DNA of 64,000 bases from Protonemura montana (GCA_947568835.1 OX387603.1:28234651-28298650), one strand, 5' to 3'; shown: positions 9,651 to 20,978, counted from the first letter of the stretch. Made by a program: numbers and translations. Notes: generated by a model from the sequence alone, not told the origin.

Positions 9651-12108
9651 GCATAGCATAGCACAGCAAAGCATAGCATAGCATAGCAAAGCATAGCATA
9701 GCATAGCAAAGCATAGCACAGCATAGCATAGCAAAGCATAGCATAGCATAGCATAGCATAGCATAGCAAAGCATAGCATAGCATAGCATAGCAAAGCATA
9801 GCAAAGCATAGCATAGCATAGCATAGCAAAGCATAGCATAGCATTGCAAAGCATAGCATAGCATAGCATAGCATAGCATTGCATAGCATAGCATATCATA
9901 GCAAAGCATAGCATAGCATAGCAAAGCATAGCATAGCAAAGCATAGAATAGCAAAGCATAGCATAGCTTATCAAAGCATAGCATAGCAAAGCATAGCATA
10001 GCATAGCATAGCAAAGCAAAGCAAAGCATAGCATAGCTTATCAAAGCATAGCATAGCAGAGCATATCATAGCATAGCATAGCATAGCATAGCATAGCATA
10101 GAAAAGCAAAGCATAGCATAACATAACATAGCATAGCATAGCAAAGCATAGCAAAGCATAGCATAGCAAAGCATAGCAAAGCATAGCATAGCAAAGCATA
10201 GCAAAGCATAGCAAAGCATAGCATAGCAAAGCATAGCAAAGCATAGCATAGCAAAGCATAGCAAAGCATAGCAAAGCATAGCATAGAATAGCAAAGCATA
10301 GCTTATCAAAGCATAGCAAAGCATAGCAAAGCATAGCATAGCATAGCATAGCATAGCATAGCATAGCATAGCATAGCATAGCATAGCATAGCATAGCATA
10401 GCAAAGCATAGAATAGCAAAGCATAGCATAGCTTATCAAAGCATAGCATAGCAAAGCATAGCATAGCATAGCATAGCAAAGCAAAGCAAAGCATAGCATA
10501 GCTTATCAAAGCATAGCATAGCAGAGCATAGCATAGCATATCATAGCAAAGCATAGAATAGCAAAGCATAGCAAAGCGTAGAATAGCAAAGCATAGCATA
10601 GCTTATCAAAGCATAGCATAGCAAAGCATAGCATAGCATAGCATAGCAAAGCAAAGCATAGCATAGCATAGCATAGCAAAGCATAGAATAGCAAAGCATA
10701 GCATAGCTTATCAAAGCATAGCATAGCAAAGCATAGCATAGCATAGCATAGCAAAGCAAAGCAAAGCATAGCAAACTTATCAAAGCATAGCATAGCAGAG
10801 CAAAGCATAGCATAGCATAGCATAGCATAGCATAGCATAGAAAAGCATAGCATAGCAAAGCTTATCAAAGCATAGCATAGCATAGCAAAGCATATCATAG
10901 CAAAGCATAGCAAAGCATAGCAAAGCATAGCATAGCAAAGCATAGCAAAGCATAGCATAACATAGCATAGCATAGCATAGCAAAGCAAAGCATAGCATAG
11001 CAAAGCATAGCAAAGCATAGCAAAGCATAGCATAGCATAGCATAGCATAGCAGAGCATAGCAAAGCATAGCATAGCATTGCAAAGCATAGCATAGCATAG
11101 CATAGCATAGCATAGCATAGCATATCATAGCAAAGCATAGCATAGAATAGCATAGCATAGCATAGTTTATCAAAGCATAGCATGGCAAAGCATAGCATAG
11201 CATAGCTTATCAAAGCATAGCATAGCAAAGCAAAGCAAAGCATAGCATAGCAAAGCATAGCAAAGCATAGCAAAGCATAGCATAGCATAGCATAGCATAG
11301 CAAGGCATAGCAAAGCATAGCATAGCATTGCAAAGCATAGCATAGCATAGCATAGCATAGCAAAGCAAAGCATATCATAGCAAAGCATAGCATAGAATAG
11401 CATAGCATAGCATAGCTTATCAAAGCATAGCATAGCAAAGCATAGCATAGCATAGCTTATCAAAGCATAGCATAGCATAGCTTATCAAAGCATAGCATAG
11501 CAGAGCATAGCATAGCATAGCATAGCATAGCATAGCATAGCATAGAAAAGCATAGCATAGCTTATCAAAGCATAGCATAGCATAGCAAAGCATATCATAG
11601 CAAAGCATAGCAAAGCATAGCATAGCATAGCAAAGCATAGCAAAGCATAGCATAGCATAGCATAGCATAGCTTATCAAAGCATAGCATAGCATAGCAAAG
11701 CATATCATAGCAAAGCAAAGCATAGCAAAGCATAGCATAGCATAGCATAGCATAGCTTATCAAAGCATAGCATAGCATAGCAAAGCATATCATAGCAAAG
11801 CATAGCATAGCAAAGCATAGCAAAGCATAGCAAAGCATAGCATAGCATAGCATAGCATAGCAAAGCATAGCATAGCATAGCAAAGCATAGCAAAGCAAAG
11901 CAAAGCATAGCATAGCAAAGCATAGCATAACATAGCATAGCATAGCATAGCATAGCATAGAATAACAAAGCATAGCATAGCATAGCAAAGCAAAGCATAG
12001 CATAGCATAGCAAAGCATAGCAAAGCAAAGCAAAGCATAGCATAGCAAAGCATAGCATAACATAACATAGCATAGCATAGCATAGCATAGAATAACAAAG
12101 CATAGCAA
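9651..12108 (+). repeat. GCATA pentamer satellite of U1, ~2.46 kb
   Basis: About 490 pentamers, mainly GCATA with GCAAA variants. Interspersed 'GCTTATCAAA' and 'GAATA' variants recur and suggest a higher-order repeat. A 15-base period without stops leaves every minus-strand frame open as LCYAM-type peptides, which are not proteins. Confidence 0.97.
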
Positions 12109-12208
12109 TCTGACTTTAATGCAAATCACCTGTGGGTTTAATTTCTATTGCTAGCAACCTCAGCATGGAATACGGATTTTACAGGTTTTATATCTAGAGC
12201 TCTATTCA

Positions 12209-13520
12209 TGTTATTTGAGATCAGCTGGCTGGATCCTATGCTCTATCCAGGTTATTTGAGATCAGCTGGCTGGATCCTATGCTCTATCCAGGTTATTTGG
12301 GATCAGCTGGCTGGATCCTATGCTCTATCCAGGTTATTTGAGATCAGCTGGCTGGATCCTATGCTCTATCCAGGTTATTTGAGATCAGCTGGCTGGATCC
12401 TATGCTCTATCCAGGTTATTTGAGATCAGCTGGGTGGATCCTATGCTCTATCCAGGTTATTTGAGATCAGCTGGCTGGATCCTATGCTCTATCCAGGTTA
12501 TTTGAGATCAGCTGGCTGGATCCTATGCTCTATCCAGGTTATTTGAGATCAGCTGGCTGGATCCTATGCTCTATCCAGGTTATTTGAGATCAGCTGGCTG
12601 GATCCTATGCTCTATCCAGGTTATTTGAGATCAGCTGGCTGGATCCTATGCTCTATCCAGGTTATTTGAGATCAGCTGGGTGGATCCTATGCTCTATCCA
12701 GGTTATTTGAGATCAGCTGGCTGGATCCTATGGTCTATCCAGGTTATTTGAGATTAGCTGGCTGGATCCTATGCTCTATCCAGGTTATTTGAGATCAGCT
12801 GGCTGGATCCTATGCTCTATCCAGGTTATTTGAGATCAGCTGACTAGATCCTATGCTCTATCCAGATTATTTAAGATCAGCTGGCTGGATCCTATGCTCT
12901 ATCCAGGTTATTTGAGATCAGCTGGCTGGATCCTATGCTCTATCCAGGTTATTTGAGATCAGCTAGCTGGATCCTATGCTCTATCCAGGTTATTTGAGAT
13001 AAGCTGGCTGGATCCTATGCTCTATCCAGGTTATTTGAGATCAGCTGGGTGGATCCTATGCTCTATCCAGGTTATTTGAGATCAGCTGACTGGATCCTAT
13101 ACTCTATCCAGGTTATTTGAGATCAGCTGGCTGGATCCTATGCTCTATCCAGGTTATTTGAGATCAGCTAGCTGGATCCTATGCTCTATCCAGGTTATTT
13201 GAGATCAGCTGGCTGGATCCTATGCTCTATCCAGGTTATTTGAGATCAGCTGACTGGATTCTATGCTCTTTTCAGGTTATTTGAGATCAGCTGGGTGGAT
13301 CCTATGTTCTATTCAGGTTATCTGAGATCAGCTGGCTGGATCCTATGCTCTATCCATGTTATTTGAGATCAGCTGGCTGGATCCTATGCTCTATCCAGGT
13401 TATTTGAGATCAGCTGGCTGGATCCTATGCTCTATCCAGGTTATTTGAGATCAGCTGGCTGGATCCTATGCTCTATCCATGTTATTTGAGATCAGCTGGC
13501 TGGATCCTATGCTCTATCCA
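12209..13520 (+). repeat. 41-bp tandem repeat of U1, 32 copies
   Basis: The unit starts GGTTATTTGAGATCAGCTGG and ends CTCTATCCA. 1312 bp divided by 41 is exactly 32, so there is no net indel. Copies differ by scattered single substitutions. Most units carry GGATCC and CAGCTG palindromes. The copies are directly contiguous. Confidence 0.96.
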
Positions 13521-14029
13521 GATTTTTTTAAATCAGCAGTTTGTATCTTTACATCTATTGGGCAATGGGCTTTAATAATGCCTTCTGAATGTACATTAAA
13601 AGACATATTTTAAAAAGAAATATATCCCAGGTCTGAGGACCTAGGTAATGGACTAGGGCCATATTTGAGTAATGATCTGGCCATCGGGCATGCCCGCAGA
13701 GCATAGGGTAGCTACTGGTGAAGAGGCAAAATGCTTATTTAAATCGAAAGGGCCAAAAACTATATTTTCTTATTTATTTTCTTAGTTCTTTGGGTGGTGG
13801 TCCCATAAAAGGCTTTAAAAAGGCACAGGTGCATATTTTGTGTTCAATTGTGTTTCTTTAATGAGTTTTCAGATAAATTTAGTAGTGATTTAACGCGTAA
13901 TTAATTAGTTAACCTCTAAAGACATATTATTATGATCACTGACCACAATAATTTGACTTCTGGCTTCATTCATTTACAGCGTGTAGCATCGACAGCTTCT
14001 TATGGCACGTAATTTAAATCGTCGCGCGT

Positions 14030-14730
14030 GGTGTTCAAGTTTGAATTTGCGTGACGTCATTTTACGTAGCGGGTTGTTGGTTACCGCTTTTTGATCGGCA
14101 TCCACGCTCGGCAATTAGTCACACTCCCAAAGCTCGCCAACCGCCATTTGCTATAGCAGTTAGTATAGCATGAGAGTGCGGATTACCTACACGGCGAAAC
14201 ACTCTTGTGGGGAAGAATTTCGTCGCTATTCAAGGTAATCTTATTTCAGATTTAATTTGCATGTCACAATATCCAGTAATAGTCAACCACTGATATCATC
14301 AAGTGATTCAATTATTTATAGTGATTTTATAGCGTTTAGCTACTTAATTATTAAAATTATCGTTCATCATCAAGACTGGAAAGCATACATTTTGCCCGTC
14401 TTGTGGATATTTCCATGACGTCATTTTTACGTAACATGATGCAATCGCTCGACGCGATTCTCATCCCCCTCCCCAACCCTCCCATGCCCACCGTTCCAAC
14501 AATTAGAAGTGTGTTCAACATGGCGTCCAAGCTCGCATTCGAAGCAAATTAGCATATTTCTTTGTAAAGAAACTGAAGTGATTGTTGTGCATATTAAAGC
14601 ATACATTTAGCCTGGCATGATATTTGCGTGAGGTCACTTTTATTGAACATGGCGGTCGGTTCGTGCTCAGCCATTCCCGCGTCAGCTCGGCTACGCTAGG
14701 CATTACTAAAGCCTCGCTTTCTTTACACAG
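14030..14730 (+). promoter_or_regulatory. 5' regulatory region of U1 Rep/helicase: two CREs and 5'UTR intron
   Basis: Two perfect TGACGTCA palindromes (14052-14059 and 14416-14423), each followed within 3-5 bases by TACGTA. A candidate YY1-like CCGCCATTT lies at ~14149. A consensus donor CAAG|GTAAT at 14234/14235 and a pyrimidine-rich acceptor ending CAG at 14728-14730 would define a 496-nt intron ending immediately before the ATG. The splice sites and CREs are conserved in all five complete 5' regions; use in vivo is inferred. Confidence 0.6.
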
Positions 14731-17700
14731 ATGCCACCTAAGAAGCGTGTAAATCTGACGTCTCGGAAGGGCGGGAAAGGTGCAACGGCAAGAGCGGTGA
14801 GCGCGGCGGCGAGGAAAAGGGCTGCTGCTGACGAGAGAGCGAGGACGAGAGAGACGGCCGAGCACGCCGACCATCAGGCGACTGCAAGCCCGTCGACGTC
14901 GACGCTCGACGAGCAGCGTCCTTTTCTTTCCGCTGTTCTTAGAGAAGCCCCGGTGAGTGTCTTTAAGCATGATTCATTATTAGAACAGGCCGCCCCCGCT
15001 TCTCTTCCAGCTTTTTATGATCAACCCTCTACAAGCCGCTATATGCATTCCTTTTCCGACAATTTGCCGTCTATACTCCCATCCCTTGACCAGACTCACA
15101 TCCTAGAAAATTCAGTTGGCCAGCTCCAAGAGGACAAGAACGTGCAAGTAGCAGCAAACGAACGGAGTGCCCGACTAGCGGAAAAAGCTAGAAATGCTCG
15201 CCAGCGCAGAAAGGCTGAGGATGAGGCCCAGCGTCTTCTGCGTCTGGCTCAGGTTGCCGAGTCGAAGCGTCGACGACTAGACGAAGCTTCTGAGGGACGA
15301 CGCCTACAGCTTCTTGCTGAAAAGGCCGAGTCTGAGCGCCTCCGCTTGGCAAAATGTACGGAAGAACAGCGCCTTCAGCGACTAGCCCTTAAGGCAGAGT
15401 CAAAGCGTCGCCGCTTGAGTGACGAAGCTGACGAACAGCGCCTTCAGCGACTAGCCCTTATGGCAGAGTCAAAGCGTCGCCGCTTGAGTAACGAAGCTGA
15501 CGAACAGCGCCTTCAGCGACTAGCCCTTATGGCAGAGTTCAAGCGTCGCCGCTTGAGCGACGAAGCTGAGGAACAGCGCCTTCAGCGATTAAGCCAGAAG
15601 GCAGTTCAAACGCAGTGTGAAAGGCAGCATGAGACTACAGAGGCGCGCGAGAGCCGATTAGTCGCCGCGCGGGAGCGATCTCAGCAGTGTCGAAATATAG
15701 AGACCAGGGATAAGCTCGCGGCGTTCGAAGTGGAAGTCTCTCAGCGCGCTGAGGAGGAGGCGTCTCAACGCGCCCAAGAGGCTGAACTAGAGCAAAGCCA
15801 GCGAGTCGCGGTCGAGGCTATTGACGTGGCAGACGATCAGTTCGAACCTGATCTTGCTCCAGTGAACCTTCATCCTTTCCACTTGGAGGCTGCACGGCAA
15901 GACGTCGCTGACGTCGCCCTTTTTCACTGCGGCAGAATGGACGAAGTATGCAGGGTGTGCGGCGCTCTGTACTTCGCAGGAGAGCGTCCTTCTGACAAAA
16001 TTTACAAACTCTGTTGTCACTCGGGCAACGTAATCCTCGAGCCTCTCCTCGCGTATCCCGATTTAATGCATGCGTTGCTGACTGGAGACCATTGCGAGTC
16101 TAAGAACTTCCGCAAAAACATCCGGTCGTACAACAGTTCGCTCTCCTTCGCTTCAGTCGGAGTTAAGACGGACATCCCCCAGGGCCGTGGCACATACTGT
16201 TTTCGTGTCCATGGCAACATCCAGCACAGGATCGGCCATATGGGGCAGGCGGTGCAGAAGCCACTCTATTCGCACCTGTACTTTCTTGACGCGGAACAAG
16301 CGAAGACGCATCGAATGGACAGGCGCCAGAATGCTAATCTGCTACCCAACCTGCTTCATGAGCTGGACGCGCTGGTTCGCGAAATAAATCCTTTTGCCCA
16401 AGGGCTTAAAACGTTAGGTCAGGTGGAGGCCGACGACAGGATCCGTGCAGCTGCCGAGGGGCGACCCGAGGTCATGGCCGAACTGCGTTTCGTGGATGAC
16501 CGACGGCGGCTGTACGAAAATCCTACGGCCCACGAGGTGGCCGTTGTCTATCAGAGCGTTGACGGTGGCATGCCTCCTCTAGGACGTGATATTCGTATCC
16601 ATACTCGTGGCGGATTTATTGAGCAGCTGTCTGTCCTGTCGCCCAACACGGATCCGCTCAGCTACGTGCTGTTGTTCCCGCGTGGAGAACCCGGCTGGCA
16701 ACGAGGTATGCCGCACACCAGGCAATCTAAGCACAGCGTCGTCACTCTAATGGAGTTTTATAGCCATCGACTCCACGAGCGTGTCGGCGCCTTCCATCCA
16801 GTGCTGCACGCCGGCAAGCTGACGCAGCAGTTTATGGTAGACGCCTATATCAAGGTTGAGGGCAATCGCCTTGAGTTCGTCATCAGGAACCAGAAAACGC
16901 TGCGCGCCGAACTCTACAGTGGGCTCATGGACCACTTGGCGAACCGTGCTGAGCGGCAGGGCTGCAATGTCGGGAAGATGGTGATTCTGCCTTCCAGTTT
17001 CATCGGAAGCCCCAGGCATTGCCAGCAGCTATATCAAGACGCTATGAGTATCGTCACCAAGTTTGGAAAACCCGATCTTTTCCTTACTATGACGTGTAAT
17101 CCGAAGTGGCCTGAGATTCAGACGAGCCTAGCGGCGTACGAAAGGGCAGAAGACCGACCCGATCTCACCGCGCGAGTATTCCAACTTAAACTCAAGGAGC
17201 TCATGTCTGATCTCACCAAGAGGCACGTGCTGGGCGTTCCCATGGCTCACTTCCACGTGATCGAGTTCCAAAAACGTGGACTCCCTCACGCTCACATCCT
17301 GGTAATCCTTCGCGACGAGGACAAGATCCGCACTCCCGAGGAGGTAGACGCACTTATCTGTGCCGAGTTGCCCGATCCGGTGACCGAGGAGAGACTGCAC
17401 AAGGTCATCGTGTCGTCGATGATCCACGGCCCGTGCGGCGCTCGGAACATGTCCTCTGTGTGCATGGAGGACGGAAAGTGTAAGAAGAAGTTCCCCAAGT
17501 CGTTCACAGATGTGACTGTGGTCAACGAGGGGGGTTTCACCGTCTATCGCCGTCGAGAGAGCGGGCAGACGCATACCATCTCAGGAAGAGTGGTCGACAA
17601 CCGAGACGTAGTGCCTTACAACAAGTACTTAAGCTCCAAGTTTGACTGCCACCTGAACATCGAGCACTGTGGATCCGCGAAGACGGTCAAGTACCTGTGC

Positions 17701-20205
17701 AAGTACGTGTACAAAGGTCACGACTGTGCCAGGGTCCAGCTCCGCGTCTCTGTCCCCGCGGAGGGCGATCATGAGCCACGTCCAGCGCACGGTGCCCAGC
17801 AAGAGTTGGTGTGGGACGAGGTCTCACAGTTCATCGACTCTCGCTACGTGAGTCCCCAAGAGGCTGCGTGGAGAATTTTCGGATTTGAAATGCACGAAAA
17901 GTCGCACACTATCATCCGTTTGGCGATCCACCTCGAGGGTGACCACATGGTCACGTTCCGTCCTGGAGACGAGGAAGCCGCAGCAGAACGCGGCAGGGCT
18001 GCGCTGACTACGCTGACGGCATGGTTTGCGCTGAATAGTAGCAACCCGGCGGCACGGCAGTACAAGTACATCGACATCCCGTACCACTTCCGTTTCGAGG
18101 GCAAAGCGTGGAAGCCACGAAAGCGAGGTGCCGGCTCCATCATCAGCCGAATGTACTCCGTGACGCCCCGGCAGATCGAGCGATACCATCTTCGTCTCCT
18201 TTTGCTACACGTCGCCGGCGCCACCTCATTCGAGGACGTGCGCACGTTCCAGGGTAGGGTTTACGCTACCTTCAAGGAAGCTGCCATCGCACGCAACCTG
18301 CTAATGGACGACGATGAGTGGCAGAAATGTCTGCAGGAGGCGGTTGCTATAAAGATGCCAAACGAACTTCGTCAGCTGTTTGCTATCATTTGCGCGTTCT
18401 GTCAGCCTCTTGACCCGCTGTCTCTATGGGAGCGTTTCAAGGGCGATTTCTGCGAAGATTTCGCCCGAGAACACGACCCCATCGAGGCAGAACAGTTGGC
18501 CCTGAATTCCATCCAGTCCGTCCTTGCCCTACACCGCCTGACCAACGCCGAAATCGGTTTGCCAGCGCCTCGAGTGCCAGTCATCGTTGCTGTCGACGAG
18601 CAGTTCGACCAGACCGCCGAAAGGGAAGAGGCCGAGGAGAACTTGGTGAAGCTCAACGGCAGACAGCGCGTGGCATTCGACGCGGTGATGGCAGCAATCG
18701 ACGACCCGAACGCCGAGCAGAGGTGCTTCTACCTGGACGGCCCGGGCGGCAGCGGGAAGACCTTCCTATACAACACCCTCATCAGCACGCTGCGAGCCCG
18801 AGGCGAGCGAGCCGTGGCCGTCGCGTGGACGGGCATTGCGGCGACGTTACTGAAGGGAGGGAGGACCTGCCACTCGCGATTTCGATTACCTGTTCCGATT
18901 GTGGAAAACAGCACGTCTGGCGTGAAGCCCAACTCCGCCGAGGGCGCTTCGCTGAGGGCGGCCAAGGTCATCATCTTGGATGAAGGACCCATGGCGCCTC
19001 TGCTGGCCCTGAACGTGATCGAGCGGACGCTAAGAGACGTGACAAACGATGAGCGTCCGTTCGGCGGAAAGGTGATCGTTATCGGCGGGGATTTTAGGCA
19101 GTGCCTCCCAGTCGTTCGAAATGGCAACCGAACGACCATAGTCGAGCAATGCATTAAGCGTGGCGCGCTTTGGTCGTTGTTCCGCACCCTCGAGCTGCGC
19201 GCGAACATGCGCGCCAACCCAGGCGAAGTAGAGTTTGTCGAGTGGCTCTTGCGTGTCGGAAACGGCGAGATTTTGAATGACTGCCACCTCCCGGATGACA
19301 CCATCGCATTACCTGTCCAATGCGTCGTGGACTGCGTCATTGACGCCGTCTTCGGCACGAGCATTAGTGCTGCCGAGATGGCCGTGATGCAAGACCATGC
19401 CATCCTCTGCCCGAAGAACGTGGAGTCTTTGAACATCAATGACAACGTTCTTGAGCGCCTCGAAGGTGACGTGTTCGAATACTGCAGCGCCGACACTGTC
19501 GATGTCAGTGAAGGCGAAGATGGCGACGTTTTGGCTACCGATTATCCCGTAGAATATCTAAATTCATTAACGCCATCCGGGATGCCACCGCACAAGCTTC
19601 GTCTGAAAGTTCATGCAATCGTGATGCTCATGAGGAACGTCGACGTGAGAGCCGGCCTATGCAATGGGACTCGACTCAGCGTTGTTGCACTCCACGAGCA
19701 CGTGATCGACTGCAGGATCATCGGAGGGCGCTGTGCGGGACGACGCACTTTCCTATGTAGAGTCAACCTAACTCCCTCGGACATTGGCATGCCCTTTACG
19801 ATGACAAGGCGCCAGTTTCCGATCCGTCTGGCATTCGCCATGACCATCAATAAAGCCCAGGGTCAATCTTTAAAGAGGGTGGGAATTCATTTAGAAAAAC
19901 CAGTATTCGGACACGGTCAGCTATACGTGGCGCTTTCTCGGGCTCGCTCTTTGGACTCAATCTTCGTGGCAGTCGCCGGTAACGAGGCGCAGGGCAAGTT
20001 GATCGTCTCGAGCAACACCACCTTCACCAAGAACATCGTGTACCAGGAGGTGCTCGAGATTCATGCGCCGGACCACCAGGCAGCGGATCCTTCCTCGCGT
20101 AGTGGCTATCAAGAGGCTGACCAGCAGGCCCTTGAGCAGTCGCTTAGTCAACTCGCTGTATCGGATGCGGATGAAGAAGTTCCAATGGACGCCTCCTCCT
20201 CCTAA
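14731..20205 (+). CDS. Helitron Rep/PIF1-like helicase, copy 1 (1824 aa)
   Basis: The transposase of the element: it would nick, covalently hold and unwind DNA for rolling-circle transposition. Order: basic N-terminus (MPPKKRVNLTSRKGGKG, likely nuclear signal); Arg/Glu-rich helical region with three 23-residue repeats (~212-280); a Cys cluster (C407, C410, C428, C429, H430), probably zinc-binding; Helitron_like_N region from ~670; HUH motif PHAHI (H853, H855); two-tyrosine motif KYLCKYVYKG (Y988, Y992); PIF1-type helicase with Walker A GPGGSGKT (K1343), Walker B IILDE (D1417, E1418), GGDFRQCLP, TINKAQGQS (~1705) and YVALSR (~1732). No endonuclease domain is fused, unlike in Helentrons. The ATG directly follows a splice acceptor and is shared by all copies. 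The frame is intact, with no missing key residue. This copy has the fewest N-terminal repeats. Confidence 0.97.
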   Translation: MPPKKRVNLTSRKGGKGATARAVSAAARKRAAADERARTRETAEHADHQATASPSTSTLDEQRPFLSAVLREAPVSVFKHDSLLEQAAPASLPAFYDQPSTSRYMHSFSDNLPSILPSLDQTHILENSVGQLQEDKNVQVAANERSARLAEKARNARQRRKAEDEAQRLLRLAQVAESKRRRLDEASEGRRLQLLAEKAESERLRLAKCTEEQRLQRLALKAESKRRRLSDEADEQRLQRLALMAESKRRRLSNEADEQRLQRLALMAEFKRRRLSDEAEEQRLQRLSQKAVQTQCERQHETTEARESRLVAARERSQQCRNIETRDKLAAFEVEVSQRAEEEASQRAQEAELEQSQRVAVEAIDVADDQFEPDLAPVNLHPFHLEAARQDVADVALFHCGRMDEVCRVCGALYFAGERPSDKIYKLCCHSGNVILEPLLAYPDLMHALLTGDHCESKNFRKNIRSYNSSLSFASVGVKTDIPQGRGTYCFRVHGNIQHRIGHMGQAVQKPLYSHLYFLDAEQAKTHRMDRRQNANLLPNLLHELDALVREINPFAQGLKTLGQVEADDRIRAAAEGRPEVMAELRFVDDRRRLYENPTAHEVAVVYQSVDGGMPPLGRDIRIHTRGGFIEQLSVLSPNTDPLSYVLLFPRGEPGWQRGMPHTRQSKHSVVTLMEFYSHRLHERVGAFHPVLHAGKLTQQFMVDAYIKVEGNRLEFVIRNQKTLRAELYSGLMDHLANRAERQGCNVGKMVILPSSFIGSPRHCQQLYQDAMSIVTKFGKPDLFLTMTCNPKWPEIQTSLAAYERAEDRPDLTARVFQLKLKELMSDLTKRHVLGVPMAHFHVIEFQKRGLPHAHILVILRDEDKIRTPEEVDALICAELPDPVTEERLHKVIVSSMIHGPCGARNMSSVCMEDGKCKKKFPKSFTDVTVVNEGGFTVYRRRESGQTHTISGRVVDNRDVVPYNKYLSSKFDCHLNIEHCGSAKTVKYLCKYVYKGHDCARVQLRVSVPAEGDHEPRPAHGAQQELVWDEVSQFIDSRYVSPQEAAWRIFGFEMHEKSHTIIRLAIHLEGDHMVTFRPGDEEAAAERGRAALTTLTAWFALNSSNPAARQYKYIDIPYHFRFEGKAWKPRKRGAGSIISRMYSVTPRQIERYHLRLLLLHVAGATSFEDVRTFQGRVYATFKEAAIARNLLMDDDEWQKCLQEAVAIKMPNELRQLFAIICAFCQPLDPLSLWERFKGDFCEDFAREHDPIEAEQLALNSIQSVLALHRLTNAEIGLPAPRVPVIVAVDEQFDQTAEREEAEENLVKLNGRQRVAFDAVMAAIDDPNAEQRCFYLDGPGGSGKTFLYNTLISTLRARGERAVAVAWTGIAATLLKGGRTCHSRFRLPVPIVENSTSGVKPNSAEGASLRAAKVIILDEGPMAPLLALNVIERTLRDVTNDERPFGGKVIVIGGDFRQCLPVVRNGNRTTIVEQCIKRGALWSLFRTLELRANMRANPGEVEFVEWLLRVGNGEILNDCHLPDDTIALPVQCVVDCVIDAVFGTSISAAEMAVMQDHAILCPKNVESLNINDNVLERLEGDVFEYCSADTVDVSEGEDGDVLATDYPVEYLNSLTPSGMPPHKLRLKVHAIVMLMRNVDVRAGLCNGTRLSVVALHEHVIDCRIIGGRCAGRRTFLCRVNLTPSDIGMPFTMTRRQFPIRLAFAMTINKAQGQSLKRVGIHLEKPVFGHGQLYVALSRARSLDSIFVAVAGNEAQGKLIVSSNTTFTKNIVYQEVLEIHAPDHQAADPSSRSGYQEADQQALEQSLSQLAVSDADEEVPMDASSS

Positions 20206-20508
20206 ATCCTATCATTGTACTATCCCTTACATTTGCAATAGCGGTAACATTTCCTAGATAAATTTAAATTCAGTAAGGCTAGGTAGGGCAGACCAGGAAC
20301 CGTGACTAGCACGGCAGGTAGCAACCCAATTCCCATATATTTCACCATGCTGACACGCTTTTCTGCTGCAGGTATAAAGCACCGGACGCCGCATAGCCCT
20401 TTAACTTCACGACCATTGCGCTCGCATGTGGACACTCTAACGGAACTGCTCCTCCCAGAGCTAGACAATTATGCATGTACATTAATTGATAGATTATATT
20501 GTACATAC

Positions 20509-20978
20509 ATTTAGTAAAGTAGTTACTTCTAACTAATAGTATTAGAAATGCAGCCTGCTGTTTTCCATCTGCATGTCATGCATGTTCAAAAAAACAAAAA
20601 AACAAAAAAAAAATCATAGATTTAGTAAAGTAGTTACTAAGTAGTAAGTAGTAGTAGTTGGTAAGTAAGTAGTTAATAGTTATGCAACCTGCTGTTTTCC
20701 ATCTGCATGACATGCATGTTCAAAAAAACAAAAAAACAAAAAAAAAATCATAGATTTAGTAAAGTAGTTACTACGTAGTAAGTAGTAGTAGTTGGTTAGT
20801 AAGTAGTTAATAGTTATGCAACCTGCTGTTTTCTATCTGCATGACATGCATGTTCAAAAAAACAAAAAAACAAAAAAAATATCATAGATTTAGTAAAGTA
20901 GTTACTAAGTAGTAAGTAGTAGTAGTAGTTGGTTAGTAAGTAGTTAATAGTTATGCAACCTGCTGTTTTCTATCTGCA
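20509..20978 (+). repeat. ~134-bp 3' tandem repeats of U1, four copies
   Basis: Units begin ATTTAGTAAAGTAG at 20509, 20620, 20754 and 20888. Each holds a TAGTAAGTAG run, the motif CCTGCTGTTTTC(C/T)ATCTGCATG and an A-rich CAAAAAAACAAAA tail. The first unit is shorter. They lie ~300 bp after the stop codon, so are probably transcribed 3'UTR or readthrough. Confidence 0.9.

Noticed and set aside
9534-12129. Many overlapping minus-strand open frames rich in MLCYA (also at 23357-23908 and 47766-48942)
   Set aside because: They are the translation of the GCATA pentamer satellite, which has no stop in most phases; no start context, domain or conserved length.
12209-13520. CRISPR-like array of ~41-bp direct repeats
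   Set aside because: The repeats are directly contiguous, without unique spacers, and the context is a eukaryotic transposon.
14170-14740. An extended Rep start using the upstream ATG through splicing
   Set aside because: With the conserved acceptor the frame is wrong. An in-frame acceptor (AAAG before CCTCGC) exists in U1 and U4 but not in U2, U3 or U5.
18729-19496. 255-codon minus-strand frame inside Rep/helicase copy 1 (and the same in the other copies)
   Set aside because: Antisense shadow of a GC-rich coding region; it recurs because the gene is duplicated, and it has no recognisable domain. The other short antisense frames in the Rep genes are rejected for the same reason.
14731-20205. 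Helentron (Helitron with fused endonuclease) or a viral/plasmid Rep
   Set aside because: No endonuclease domain follows the helicase, and the ends carry a hairpin plus CTAG as in canonical Helitrons; the HUH-Y2 plus PIF1 helicase order is Helitron-specific.
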